DNA of 15,691 bases from JABMPO01 sp964539785 (GCA_964539785.1 CAZIJQ010000057.1:1-15691), one strand, 5' to 3'. Positions 8,045-15,541 are shown, numbered from the stretch's first letter. Program-made: numbers and translations. The notes: a model not told the origin generated them from the letters alone.

Positions 8045-8075
8045 AAAACAACTTTCCAAAGCAACTGATTCCAGT
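8033..8075 (-). repeat. Direct repeat copy 1: 5' end of tRNA-Val and its upstream flank
   Basis: The segment starting agctaatcgcccaaaac and running to ctgattccagt recurs in diverged form at 8122-8163. This copy includes the last bases of the D arm and the 5' acceptor strand of the functional tRNA-Val plus about 30 bases upstream of it. Confidence 0.55.
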
Positions 8076-8078
8076 GAT

Positions 8079-8123
8079 CTTCCCGACAGGTCGGGACAAG
8101 CCAAATCCCGATTCATCGGGAAG
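8079..8123. repeat. 45-base double-palindrome element
   Basis: Two near-perfect palindromes sit side by side: tcccgac-ag-gtcggga (8081-8096) and tcccgat-tc-atcggga (8106-8121), joined by caagccaaa. The outer ends cttcccga (8079-8086) and tcgggaag (8116-8123) are also mutually complementary, so the whole can fold as two short hairpins or one long one. The four alternating TCCCGA/TCGGGA units recall REP/bimodular intergenic repeats. No other copy is seen in this window, so membership in a genomic repeat family is inference. Confidence 0.6.
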
Positions 8124-8163
8124 CTAATCGTCCAAAAACTTTTCTGAATAAAACTGATTAGGT
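8122..8163 (-). pseudogene. Probable remnant of a duplicated tRNA 5' end (direct repeat copy 2)
   Basis: agctaatcgtccaaaaactttt followed by aaactgatta aligns with the tRNA-Val 5' acceptor strand and its upstream flank at 8033-8075, with a few substitutions and two short gaps. Just on the other side of the palindromic element, ccagtgatct (8071-8080) resembles the T-arm/variable segment ccagtgacct (7991-8000) of the functional tRNA. I infer a second, decayed tRNA-Val-like gene whose anticodon and D arms are replaced by the palindrome. It cannot fold as a working tRNA. Confidence 0.4.
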
Positions 8164-8178
8164 CAATATCACTTGCAA

Positions 8179-8200
8179 ACGGATAATATCAATTATCCGT
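8179..8200 (-). terminator. Perfect 9-bp hairpin downstream of the protease gene
   Basis: acggataat and attatccgt form a perfect 9-bp stem with a 4-base loop about 80 bases beyond the ctpA-type stop. Only three T residues follow on the minus strand, so termination is possible but weakly supported. A second, 6-bp hairpin (agacaa/ttgtct, 8243-8260) lies between it and the gene. The rest of the 8045-8281 gap shows no gene. Confidence 0.35.
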
Positions 8201-8281
8201 CATAATTACAGCACGAAATATATAACTTATTTTACAATTTTCAGACAAGAGTTTTTGTCTTAAATGATCCTCATACAGCTT

Positions 8282-9925
8282 TTAATTTATAACAAAAATA
8301 TCCTCATAAGAAGTATGGTTCTCCAGGACTGAAAGAGTTTTGACAATAACCGGATCATCTTCAAGATTTATCTTTATTCGACCGGCGGTGCCGTCCAGGA
8401 TATTTGCATATTCCATTTTCAAGCGTAGAGCTATTTGATCCCGAGCAGAATCAAATAAACCATCTTCCTGAAGTTTTATAAATTTATAAATGTCCTCAAA
8501 AGCCGCGGTTAATTCGGTGTTCGTACTATCAATTGCAAATAATTTCTCGTGAGCATCATTTAATTGAGATTCACCTGAGATTGGCAGACTTAAATCATGA
8601 GTTGCCAGAAATTCTCTGAAATCTTCAAGGATTTCGTCATCTATTTTGATTTCTTCTAAATCATGAAATCGATCACGATCATTCTGCACAAATGAGAAGA
8701 ACATGCCTTTACGCCAGCTCTCCTGCACCAGAGTCGAAGGGGTCATCTCATTGGCTATTTCCACATCGGGATGTATACCGCCGCCACCCCGAACGCTTCT
8801 TCCGCCAACAGTTGTGAATATTGAATCTTCTGTGGCAGTCCAGGCGATTATATCTTCGTTATTATAGTCCGGTTTTTGGATTAATCGTCCACTGGGTATA
8901 TAGTATTTGGCGGTTGTGATTTTCAAAGATCGTTTGTTATCAAAATTGTAAACTGATTGAACCAGACCTTTACCAAAAGATCGTTTTCCAAGTACCACTC
9001 CTCGATCAAGATCCTGAATTGCACCAGCCACAATCTCACTGGCAGAAGCGCTGCCTTCATTTATCAATACGGCAATTTGGACATCACTGTCGATCAACGG
9101 CTTGTGATCGGATTTAAAGGTACGATTTGATTCTTTGTGCTTTCCTTTGGTAGTAAGCAATATATCGCCTTTCTCAATGAATAGGTCCAGTACGCTGATA
9201 GCCGATTGCAACAAGCCGCCCGGATTATCACGTAAATCTAGTATGATCGATTCGGTATCTTGGTTCAATCCCCTGATAGCTTCCCGCACTTCATAAGCGG
9301 CATTCTTTGAGAAGCGCGTCAGACGGATGTAACCAACTTCATCATTCAGCATACCGGAATAGGCTACATCCTGTACTTCGATATCAGATCGCGTGAGCGA
9401 GAAATCGATTGGTTCAGTCTCACTGGCCCGTTCAATTGTAAGGACAACCACCGTTCCCTTTTTTCCCCGAATGAGTTTAGCCGCATCGTCCAGATTTAGG
9501 CCATCTGTGCTCTTTTCATCGATTGCAATTATACGATCACCGCTGATTATTCCCGCTTGCTGGGCCGGGGTATTATCCATTGGAGCAATTACCGTCAAAT
9601 TATCATCACGCCTACCGATTTGGATTCCTACACCACCATATTTTCCGTTGGTCAGCATATCCAAACCATCGCGCTCTTCAGCTTCCAAGTAAACGGTGTA
9701 GGGATCAAGCTCAGAGAGCATATTTTGGATACTCTTCTTTGTAAACGCCTCGATGTCAATATCATCCACATACCTGGACATTAATTCACGATTTACCCAA
9801 TGATAGAGTTTCTGGGATTGTTCCAGTTGGCGGAAAAATTCAGATTTTGTCAGAGCTAATGAACCAAACCCGACACTTATAATGGTTATTATTAATAATA
9901 TTTTACTTAATTGTTTTTTATGCAT
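8282..9925 (-). CDS. S41-family C-terminal processing protease (CtpA/Prc type) with PDZ domain
   Basis: This is an exported or membrane-anchored serine protease that trims C-termini of envelope proteins. I chose the ATG at 9925 (547 residues) because it begins with a signal/anchor segment, MHKKQLSKILLIITIIS, and overlaps the tmk stop by 8 bases. A start at 10000 would put 25 hydrophilic residues before the membrane segment. A PDZ domain spans about residues 95-170 with YGGVGIQIG and AGIISGDRIIAID. The protease core has DLRDNPGGLL (230-239) and INEGSASASEIVAGA (288-302), with likely nucleophile Ser294. FGKGLVQ (317-323) supplies general base Lys319 and Gln323. The S-K-Q spacing of 25 and 4 matches Bacillus CtpB. 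About 170 residues follow the core, a C-terminal extension common in Bacteroidetes-type enzymes. Confidence 0.94.
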   Translation of the reverse strand: MHKKQLSKILLIITIISVGFGSLALTKSEFFRQLEQSQKLYHWVNRELMSRYVDDIDIEAFTKKSIQNMLSELDPYTVYLEAEERDGLDMLTNGKYGGVGIQIGRRDDNLTVIAPMDNTPAQQAGIISGDRIIAIDEKSTDGLNLDDAAKLIRGKKGTVVVLTIERASETEPIDFSLTRSDIEVQDVAYSGMLNDEVGYIRLTRFSKNAAYEVREAIRGLNQDTESIILDLRDNPGGLLQSAISVLDLFIEKGDILLTTKGKHKESNRTFKSDHKPLIDSDVQIAVLINEGSASASEIVAGAIQDLDRGVVLGKRSFGKGLVQSVYNFDNKRSLKITTAKYYIPSGRLIQKPDYNNEDIIAWTATEDSIFTTVGGRSVRGGGGIHPDVEIANEMTPSTLVQESWRKGMFFSFVQNDRDRFHDLEEIKIDDEILEDFREFLATHDLSLPISGESQLNDAHEKLFAIDSTNTELTAAFEDIYKFIKLQEDGLFDSARDQIALRLKMEYANILDGTAGRIKINLEDDPVIVKTLSVLENHTSYEDIFVIN

Positions 9926-10556
9926 TATTCTCAAAATTGAAACTCCTGGAAATTTCTGACTTGATCTGGTTGTGTAATTTTTCAACGGACTGGTGTCCAT
10001 CTAAAACAATGATTCTATTTTTAAATCGTTCCGCAATTTTTAGATAACCTATTCTCACCAATTTTTGAAATTCGAGACCCTCATCTTCAATCCGGTCGTT
10101 TTCAGCCGATCTTCTTCGTTGACCTTCTGCGGGATCAATATCCACTAAAAAAGTTATTTTTGGTTGAATCTGATAGGTCGCAAAATCATTTAACTGAATC
10201 AACCATTCCAGATCCAGATTTCGTCCGGAACCTTGATATGCCAGGGTTGAATCTGCATAACGATCAGCAATAACCCAATGACCTGCGTCAAGTTCCGGAA
10301 TTATTAATTCCCGGGTTAGTTGGGCGCGACTGGCTGTCATTAGCAGTGATTCAGTTCGATCGGCTAATTCCTGGCGGTTGTTATCCAGCAATATATTGCG
10401 GATGGCTTCGGATATAGCTGTGCCGCCTGGTTCCCGGACAAAGGTCACCTTTTGTTCGTGAGAAATCAGGAAATCATATAACAACTGTGCTTGTGTCGAT
10501 TTTCCACAACCATCAATTCCTTCAAAACTTATAAAATGATCAGTCGAAATAGACAT
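9918..10556 (-). CDS. tmk: Thymidylate kinase
   Basis: This enzyme phosphorylates dTMP to dTDP with ATP in the cytosol. Using the ATG at 10556 gives 212 residues, the usual length. The P-loop is FEGIDGCGKST (residues 11-21). The DR(Y/H)-type motif is ADRYADSTLAYQG, LVDIDPAEGQRRR precedes the lid, and the arginine-rich lid RRRSAENDRIEDEG is visible. A TTG six codons upstream is the alternative start. The gene overlaps the rsmI end by 17 bases and the protease start by 8 bases, so the three are translated from one message. Confidence 0.96.
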   Translation of the reverse strand: MSISTDHFISFEGIDGCGKSTQAQLLYDFLISHEQKVTFVREPGGTAISEAIRNILLDNNRQELADRTESLLMTASRAQLTRELIIPELDAGHWVIADRYADSTLAYQGSGRNLDLEWLIQLNDFATYQIQPKITFLVDIDPAEGQRRRSAENDRIEDEGLEFQKLVRIGYLKIAERFKNRIIVLDGHQSVEKLHNQIKSEISRSFNFENNA

Positions 10557-11232
10557 TCGGATCGTCTTTCCCAATTAGTAAAACAAATTCACCGATTGGT
10601 TTTTTCTTTTTAAAATGCGTCAACAGGTCACTCACTTTACCGCGCACAATTTCTTCATGTAATTTGGTCAATTCCCGGCCGATAACTGCCGGGCGATTAC
10701 CAAGATGGTCGAGGATGTCCTGCAGGGTTTTAATGATTCGATGGGGAGACTCGTATAAAATCAGGGTACCTTCACTCTGCGCCAATCGGCGCAACTTGGA
10801 TTGCCGTCCCTTTTTCGGGGGCAAAAACCCGATAAATTTAAATGTATCGGTGGGTAGGCCAGAACTGACTAATGCAGTTAAAAAAGCCGCTGCACCGGGA
10901 ATCGCTTCTACGGTAATATCATTTTCGATGGCCGACCGGATTAGCCGGTAAGCAGGATCACTAATGCCGGGAGTACCGGCATCAGTTACCAACGCCACCG
11001 AGTTTCCGGCTTTCAGATGATCGATGATCTGCGGAATTCGCGTAAAGCGATTGTACTCGTAATAACTGACAACTCTGCATTTGATTTCGTATTGATTAAG
11101 CAAAATTTGCGTGTGACGGGTATCTTCGGCAGTAATCAGATTTACCGATTGCAGTATTTCGATTGCGCGATAGGTTATATCTTTCAAATTACCTATCGGT
11201 GTTGCAATTACGAATAATTTTACTGAATTCAT
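10540..11232 (-). CDS. rsmI: 16S rRNA (cytidine-1402-2'-O)-methyltransferase RsmI
   Basis: RsmI is a SAM-dependent tetrapyrrole-methylase-fold enzyme that 2'-O-methylates C1402 in the decoding centre of 16S rRNA. The N-terminus has LFVIATPIGNLKDITYRA and AEDTRHTQILL. The SAM-site loop VTDAGTPGISDPAYRL follows, then PGAAAFLTALVSSGLPTD, FIGFLPPKKGRQ, LYESPHRI and RELTKLHEE. At 230 residues it lacks the roughly 50-residue C-terminal extension of the E. coli enzyme, as do many Bacteroidetes and Firmicutes homologues. It begins 30 bases after the rocD-like stop, with only a weak ribosome site. Confidence 0.95.
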   Translation of the reverse strand: MNSVKLFVIATPIGNLKDITYRAIEILQSVNLITAEDTRHTQILLNQYEIKCRVVSYYEYNRFTRIPQIIDHLKAGNSVALVTDAGTPGISDPAYRLIRSAIENDITVEAIPGAAAFLTALVSSGLPTDTFKFIGFLPPKKGRQSKLRRLAQSEGTLILYESPHRIIKTLQDILDHLGNRPAVIGRELTKLHEEIVRGKVSDLLTHFKKKKPIGEFVLLIGKDDPNVYFD

Positions 11233-11262
11233 TGACTTTACCGTCGCTATAATAATTACTCT

Positions 11263-12594
11263 TTACAACGACTTAACTACAGTGTAGATCGCATCAGTAA
11301 TACGATCAATCTGGTTGGCATTGATTGTTAAAGCCGGAGCAATACGGATAGTACTATGATGGGTTTCTTTGGCGTAAACACCTTGTTTCAGCAATTCAAG
11401 CGATACTTTATGTCCGTCAAGTTGCGGTTTGTTATGCATTTCAAATGCAGTGAGTAGACCACGACCACGAATTTCTTTGATCTTATCAGGAAAATCAGAT
11501 TGCATCTCGGCGAAGCGATCCATTAATTGTTTTCCACATATTCTAGCCTTTTCAGCAAGATTAAGGTCCAGCATAGCTTTTATTGAAAAGACCCCAACTA
11601 CTGCTCCCAGTGGATAACCACCAAATGTAGATCCTTCCGAACCCGGTGTCAGAAGGCCAATTACATCATTACGACCGGCAACGAATGAAACCGGCAGAAT
11701 ACCGCCACCGGCTGCTTTGCCACAACCCATCAGATCCGGTTTAACGTCAAATAATTGGTGGGCAAAAACGGCGCCGGTCCGGGCGAATCCGGTCTGGACT
11801 TCGTCCATGGCGAGTAAAATATTATATTTTTTACAAAGCGCAGCGACCTGAGGCCAATAATCTTCGTCAGGCACAATCACACCTGCTTCCCCCTGAATCG
11901 GTTCCACCAGATACGATACAATCTGATCGCCTTTTTCTTCGAATAATTTTGTTAACGCATCAATATCATTGAATGGAACCAGCTCAATTCCCGGTACAAA
12001 AGGACCGAAATCAGCCCTGGCTACGGGATCATCCGACATGGAGATGGCGGTCAGGCTGCGACCATGAAAATTTCCTCTGGCAGCCACGATAATGGCTTCA
12101 TTTGCCGGAACCCCTTTTACCCGGTAACCCCAGCGCCGGGAAAGTTTAAACATCAATTCGGGAGCTTCAACACCGGCGACTTTGGGTACTACCCGGTCCA
12201 TGCCAGTAACGGCCGTAGCAGCTAATAAAAAAGCACTCATATATTTATGGCGAATGGAACGGGGAACTGTTGGTAGTTTTTCAATAGTCAAATGGTGAAC
12301 TACCGCATCGACGATTATCTGGTTCAATTGTCCTTGGTTAACGGCGGAATAACAGCACAGCCCATCGATTACTTCTTCTTCAATATAGGCCTTGATATTT
12401 TCAGGATCAGGTTTCCGAGCAATCAAAGTAGAGGAGTCTTTTACTTCTGATATTACCACGTTTTCCAATGGATGATAATTTTGACCACCCTTCTCTTTTT
12501 CAATGTTTTCATGTTGTTGCGGGGATAGGTCGCCAATTCTAACATCATTGATTGTTAGATCATCGCCATAACCGTTAATTGATACTGTCGACAT
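11263..12594 (-). CDS. rocD: Ornithine aminotransferase-like class III PLP aminotransferase
   Basis: The product probably transfers the delta-amino group of ornithine to 2-oxoglutarate, giving glutamate semialdehyde and glutamate. Residues 160-443 closely follow ornithine aminotransferase: GNFHGRS (Arg179), VEPIQGEAGVIVP (Glu236), DEVQTGFARTG (Asp264), GCGKAAGGG (PLP Lys293), GSTFGGYPLG (Thr323) and RIAPAL (Arg417). The counterparts of the human substrate tyrosines, Tyr40 in NYHPL and Tyr82 in YSAVNQG, are also present. The first 160 residues are unusual. There is a leader of about 35 residues, a long irregular segment between NYHPL and YSAVNQG, NQGQLNQ where NQGHCHP is usual, and VAGVEAPEL where NTGVEAVET is usual. 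At 443 residues it is longer than typical (about 400). The ATG has AGGAGA six bases upstream. Lysine epsilon-aminotransferase activity is an alternative. It diverges from the saccharopine genes. Confidence 0.82.
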   Translation of the reverse strand: MSTVSINGYGDDLTINDVRIGDLSPQQHENIEKEKGGQNYHPLENVVISEVKDSSTLIARKPDPENIKAYIEEEVIDGLCCYSAVNQGQLNQIIVDAVVHHLTIEKLPTVPRSIRHKYMSAFLLAATAVTGMDRVVPKVAGVEAPELMFKLSRRWGYRVKGVPANEAIIVAARGNFHGRSLTAISMSDDPVARADFGPFVPGIELVPFNDIDALTKLFEEKGDQIVSYLVEPIQGEAGVIVPDEDYWPQVAALCKKYNILLAMDEVQTGFARTGAVFAHQLFDVKPDLMGCGKAAGGGILPVSFVAGRNDVIGLLTPGSEGSTFGGYPLGAVVGVFSIKAMLDLNLAEKARICGKQLMDRFAEMQSDFPDKIKEIRGRGLLTAFEMHNKPQLDGHKVSLELLKQGVYAKETHHSTIRIAPALTINANQIDRITDAIYTVVKSL

Positions 12595-12627
12595 GAAAAT
12601 TCTCCTGTGCAGAAATTTTAGCGTTTA

Positions 12628-12658
12628 ATAATACCCTGAATTTAAAGTGATCTGTCAA
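12628..12658 (-). promoter_or_regulatory. Candidate sigma-70 promoter for the rocD-like gene
   Basis: On the minus strand, TTGACA (12653-12658) is followed after 19 bases by TATTAT (12628-12633), about 35 bases before the ATG of the aminotransferase. The -35 is perfect and the -10 is 5 of 6, but the spacer is longer than the ideal 17. It assumes standard sigma-70-like recognition. Confidence 0.45.
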
Positions 12659-12660
12659 TA

Positions 12661-12669
12661 ATTATACCA
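12661..12669 (-). promoter_or_regulatory. Extended -10 element upstream of the rocD-like gene
   Basis: TGGTATAAT on the minus strand is a perfect extended -10 (TGnTATAAT). No good -35 lies 17 bases upstream, which extended -10 promoters can tolerate. It is an alternative or second start site to the neighbouring TTGACA/TATTAT pair. Confidence 0.35.
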
Positions 12670-12844
12670 GTCATTCTCGGCAACAGAACGTATTTAATGA
12701 TAGACGGTTTATGGAGGCGGAATAAGTATTAACAAACCGGTATTTGGACTTGATCATTCCTGTTTCTTTTCTTTTAACCTTCAAAAAGCATCTGTAAGAT
12801 TCTATCTTGTATTTTTAGATCAACAACGTTTTTTTGAGGCGATT

Positions 12845-14140
12845 ATGAAAAAATATATTGGTATCCGGCGGGAAGATAAAAACGACTGGGAGCGACGTGT
12901 TGCATTGATTCCGGCTGATATTCAGGATATCAAGGAAAAATATAATATCCAAACGATTTTACAACCATCCTCCCTGCGAATTTATACCGATAAAGAATAT
13001 TCTGGTATCGGTGCAGTAATTAATGAGGAAGTTAATGAAGCCGATACAATTATTGCTGTTAAAGAGATGCCGCTGAATTTTTTCAAACCTGAAAAAACCT
13101 ACATTTTCTTTTCCCACGTTATCAAAGGCCAATCCTATAACATGGATATGCTACGACGAATGATGGAGTTAAAAGTTAATCTTGTTGATTATGAGCGCAT
13201 TGTTGATGAGACTGGTCGTCGCCTAATTTTCTTTGGTCGCTATGCCGGTCTGGCCGGGATGATCGAGACATTTTATGCTTACGGTCAAAAATTGAAGGCG
13301 ACCGGATTTTCATCGCCGTTTGAGCGATTCAAGCAGGCCTATGCTTATGAAACCCTGGAACATGCCAAAGTGGAAATCGCTCAAATTGGAAAATATATTA
13401 CTGAGCACGGCTTACCCGAGGATATCGCTCCTGTTGTGGTCGGTTTTGCCGGCTATGGTAATGTATCGTTGGGAGCCCAGGAAATATTTGACCTGCTGCC
13501 CTTCAAAGAGATCTCGCCACAAGAACTGATTGATAATTACAGTTCACTGGATTCGAAGCGACATTTATATAAAGTGGTTTTCAAAGAAGCTGATATGGTC
13601 CGACCTAAATCGGGCGAATTTGAATTACAGGATTATTACAATTTTCCAGAAAAATATGATGGGATTTTTGAACAGTATCTGCCACACTTGACCTTATTGG
13701 TTAATTGCATTTATTGGACGGAGAAATATCCCCGCTTGGTGACCAAAGAATATCTGAAATCCCAGGCTGGGACCGAATTGAAATTGAAAGTTATCGGTGA
13801 TATCAGTTGTGACATCGAAGGATCGATAGAGATTACCCATAAGGTAACTTACCCAGATGAGGCTTGTTTTACTTACTCCCCTGAGAATGATGATTTTAGA
13901 AATGGTACTCCCGCTGCTGGAATTTCTGTAATGGCGGTCGATAATCTACCCTGCGAATTTTCCCGCGAATCATCAGCGGAATTTTCCCAGGTCCTGAAAG
14001 GTTTCGTAAACGATATTGTGGAAGCGGATTTTACGGTCGAATTCAATGACCTGGCATTGCCCTTCCCCATTAAAAAAGCACTGATCCTGCATCGGGGGCA
14101 ACTGACGCCCGAATATGAATATATCCGGGAATTCCTGTAA
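12845..14140 (+). CDS. Lysine-ketoglutarate reductase (saccharopine dehydrogenase, lysine-side)
   Basis: It is expected to condense L-lysine with 2-oxoglutarate using NADPH to form saccharopine, or to run the reverse reaction. The 431-residue product follows the LKR half of animal/plant AASS: IRREDKNDWERRVALIP (7-23), ILQPSSLRIYTDKEY, TYIFFSHVIKGQSYNM (85-100), LVDYERIVDETGRRLIFFGRYAGLAGMI (113-140), then a Rossmann-type loop GFAGYGNVSLGAQEIF (200-215), LVNCIYWTEKYPRL, a DISCDIEGSIE segment, SVMAVDNLP and a C-terminal GQLTPEYEYI. The N-terminal part is the alanine dehydrogenase/transhydrogenase-type fold. It is a stand-alone LKR, not fused to the dehydrogenase. The ATG follows GAGG by five bases. 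The saccharopine dehydrogenase gene begins 60 bases downstream on the same strand. Confidence 0.9.
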   Translation: MKKYIGIRREDKNDWERRVALIPADIQDIKEKYNIQTILQPSSLRIYTDKEYSGIGAVINEEVNEADTIIAVKEMPLNFFKPEKTYIFFSHVIKGQSYNMDMLRRMMELKVNLVDYERIVDETGRRLIFFGRYAGLAGMIETFYAYGQKLKATGFSSPFERFKQAYAYETLEHAKVEIAQIGKYITEHGLPEDIAPVVVGFAGYGNVSLGAQEIFDLLPFKEISPQELIDNYSSLDSKRHLYKVVFKEADMVRPKSGEFELQDYYNFPEKYDGIFEQYLPHLTLLVNCIYWTEKYPRLVTKEYLKSQAGTELKLKVIGDISCDIEGSIEITHKVTYPDEACFTYSPENDDFRNGTPAAGISVMAVDNLPCEFSRESSAEFSQVLKGFVNDIVEADFTVEFNDLALPFPIKKALILHRGQLTPEYEYIREFL

Positions 14141-14200
14141 ATCAGGAAGAACTCACTACCCAACCAATTAAATTATGTTACCGAAAAACATGGAGACATT

Positions 14201-15520
14201 ATGACTAAAATTTTAGTGCTGGGCGCCGGTCTGGTAAGCCGACCGGGGGTGCGCTATCTATTGCAGCAAGACAATCTACAAGTGACCTGTGCTTCTCGTA
14301 CGGTCAGTAAAGCAGAAAAATTAGTGGAGGGCTATTCTAACGGTACAGCCTTGCCTATAAATGTCAATGATCGTGAAGAATTAGCGGCATTGATAAGGGA
14401 AAATGATATTATAGTCAGTCTGTTGCCCTGGGTACATCATCAGAAAGTTGCCGATCTGTGCTTGGAATTAAACAAGAATATGGCCACTACTTCTTATGTC
14501 AGCGCCGAATTGAAGAAATTGGATGATGCTGTCAAGGAAAAAGGATTGTTGTTCCTGAACGAAATCGGTGTCGATCCCGGTATCGATCATATGTCGGCCA
14601 TGCAAGTCATCAACATGGTTCAGGATGAGGGCGGAAAGGTGCTGCATTTCTATTCCAACACCGGTGGCCTCCCTGCTCCCGAAGATAATGACAATCCATT
14701 CGGCTACAAATTTTCCTGGAGTCCCAAAGGTGTGGTCCTGGCTTCCCGTAATTCCGCCAGTTGGCTTGAGAATGGTAAAGTCGTTGAGATCCCGGGCGCC
14801 GCCTTGTTCATGAATTATCTGGTTGAAAATATTGAAGGACTGGAAGATAAATACGAAGTTTATGCCAATCGCGATTCAGTACCTTACAAGGATTTGTACG
14901 GACTCGAAGACGCTCTGACGGTTAAGCGCGGAACCTACCGTAACCTGGGCTGGTGCGATACGCTGAAGAAAATGGTGGATCTTGGTTTGGTAGATGAATC
15001 AGCGGTTGAAAAGGGCATTACTTTCAAACAAATGATGGCTCGACTAGTAGGCGCAGTTGATGGTGAAGACGTTATGCAGAAGGCAGCCCAAAAGGTTGAT
15101 TTATCAATCGATGATCCAATTATCAAACGATTGGAATGGCTGGGCTTATTCAGCGATGAAGTGGTCCCTGATTTTGACAATGTGCTGGATGTATTGAGTC
15201 AGCAGATGCAGGACAAACTCTATTTCGCCGACGGCGAAATAGACATGATCGCCATGCAGCATAAATTCACCATCGAAAATGCCGATGGCTCCCAGGACCT
15301 GATCACGTCTACTTTGATAGACTATGGCATCCCAAATGGCGATAGTTCCATGGCCCGCACCGTGAGCCTGCCCCTGGGCATTGGCGTTCGTATGATGGCC
15401 GAAGGCAAAATGAACCTGACCGGGGTCCAGATCCCCAATATGCCGGAAGTCTATGAACCGGTACTGGCGGAACTGGAGAACCTGGGAATCAAAATGGTGG
15501 AGAAACGGGAAAGACTGTAA
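14201..15520 (+). CDS. Saccharopine dehydrogenase (glutamate-forming type)
   Basis: The predicted reaction is oxidation of saccharopine with NAD(P)+ to 2-aminoadipate 6-semialdehyde and glutamate, or the reverse in alpha-aminoadipate lysine synthesis. The 439-residue product starts MTKILVLGAGLVSRPGVRYL, the nucleotide-binding Rossmann motif. It continues with IIVSLLPWVHH (70-80), FLNEIGVDPGIDHMSAM (118-134), and the family-specific NTGGLPAPEDNDNPFGYKFS plus WSPKGVV (153-179), ending with an ARTVSLPLGIGVRM segment. These match the SDH half of AASS and yeast Lys9. The ATG is preceded by TGGAGA at good spacing. It shares a transcript with the upstream LKR gene, and an intrinsic terminator follows. 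The last 300 bases look somewhat more GC-rich than the surroundings. Confidence 0.93.
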   Translation: MTKILVLGAGLVSRPGVRYLLQQDNLQVTCASRTVSKAEKLVEGYSNGTALPINVNDREELAALIRENDIIVSLLPWVHHQKVADLCLELNKNMATTSYVSAELKKLDDAVKEKGLLFLNEIGVDPGIDHMSAMQVINMVQDEGGKVLHFYSNTGGLPAPEDNDNPFGYKFSWSPKGVVLASRNSASWLENGKVVEIPGAALFMNYLVENIEGLEDKYEVYANRDSVPYKDLYGLEDALTVKRGTYRNLGWCDTLKKMVDLGLVDESAVEKGITFKQMMARLVGAVDGEDVMQKAAQKVDLSIDDPIIKRLEWLGLFSDEVVPDFDNVLDVLSQQMQDKLYFADGEIDMIAMQHKFTIENADGSQDLITSTLIDYGIPNGDSSMARTVSLPLGIGVRMMAEGKMNLTGVQIPNMPEVYEPVLAELENLGIKMVEKRERL

Positions 15521-15541
15521 AAGCCCGAATTATTGATAATT

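Larger units (their letters stand above)
12595..12844. promoter_or_regulatory. Divergent intergenic promoter region
   Basis: This 250-base AT-rich gap separates the rocD-like gene (leftward) from the lysine-ketoglutarate reductase gene (rightward) and must carry both promoters. The leftward side has two candidate -10 sites. On the rightward side I see GAGG five bases before the ATG at 12845, and a T-rich stretch, but no -35/-10 pair I would defend. No obvious operator repeat or open frame is present. Confidence 0.6.

Noticed and set aside
9926..10000. Upstream start of the S41 protease at 10000
   Set aside because: It adds 25 polar residues before the signal/anchor segment and deepens the overlap with tmk to 83 bases. 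The ATG at 9925 explains the sequence better.
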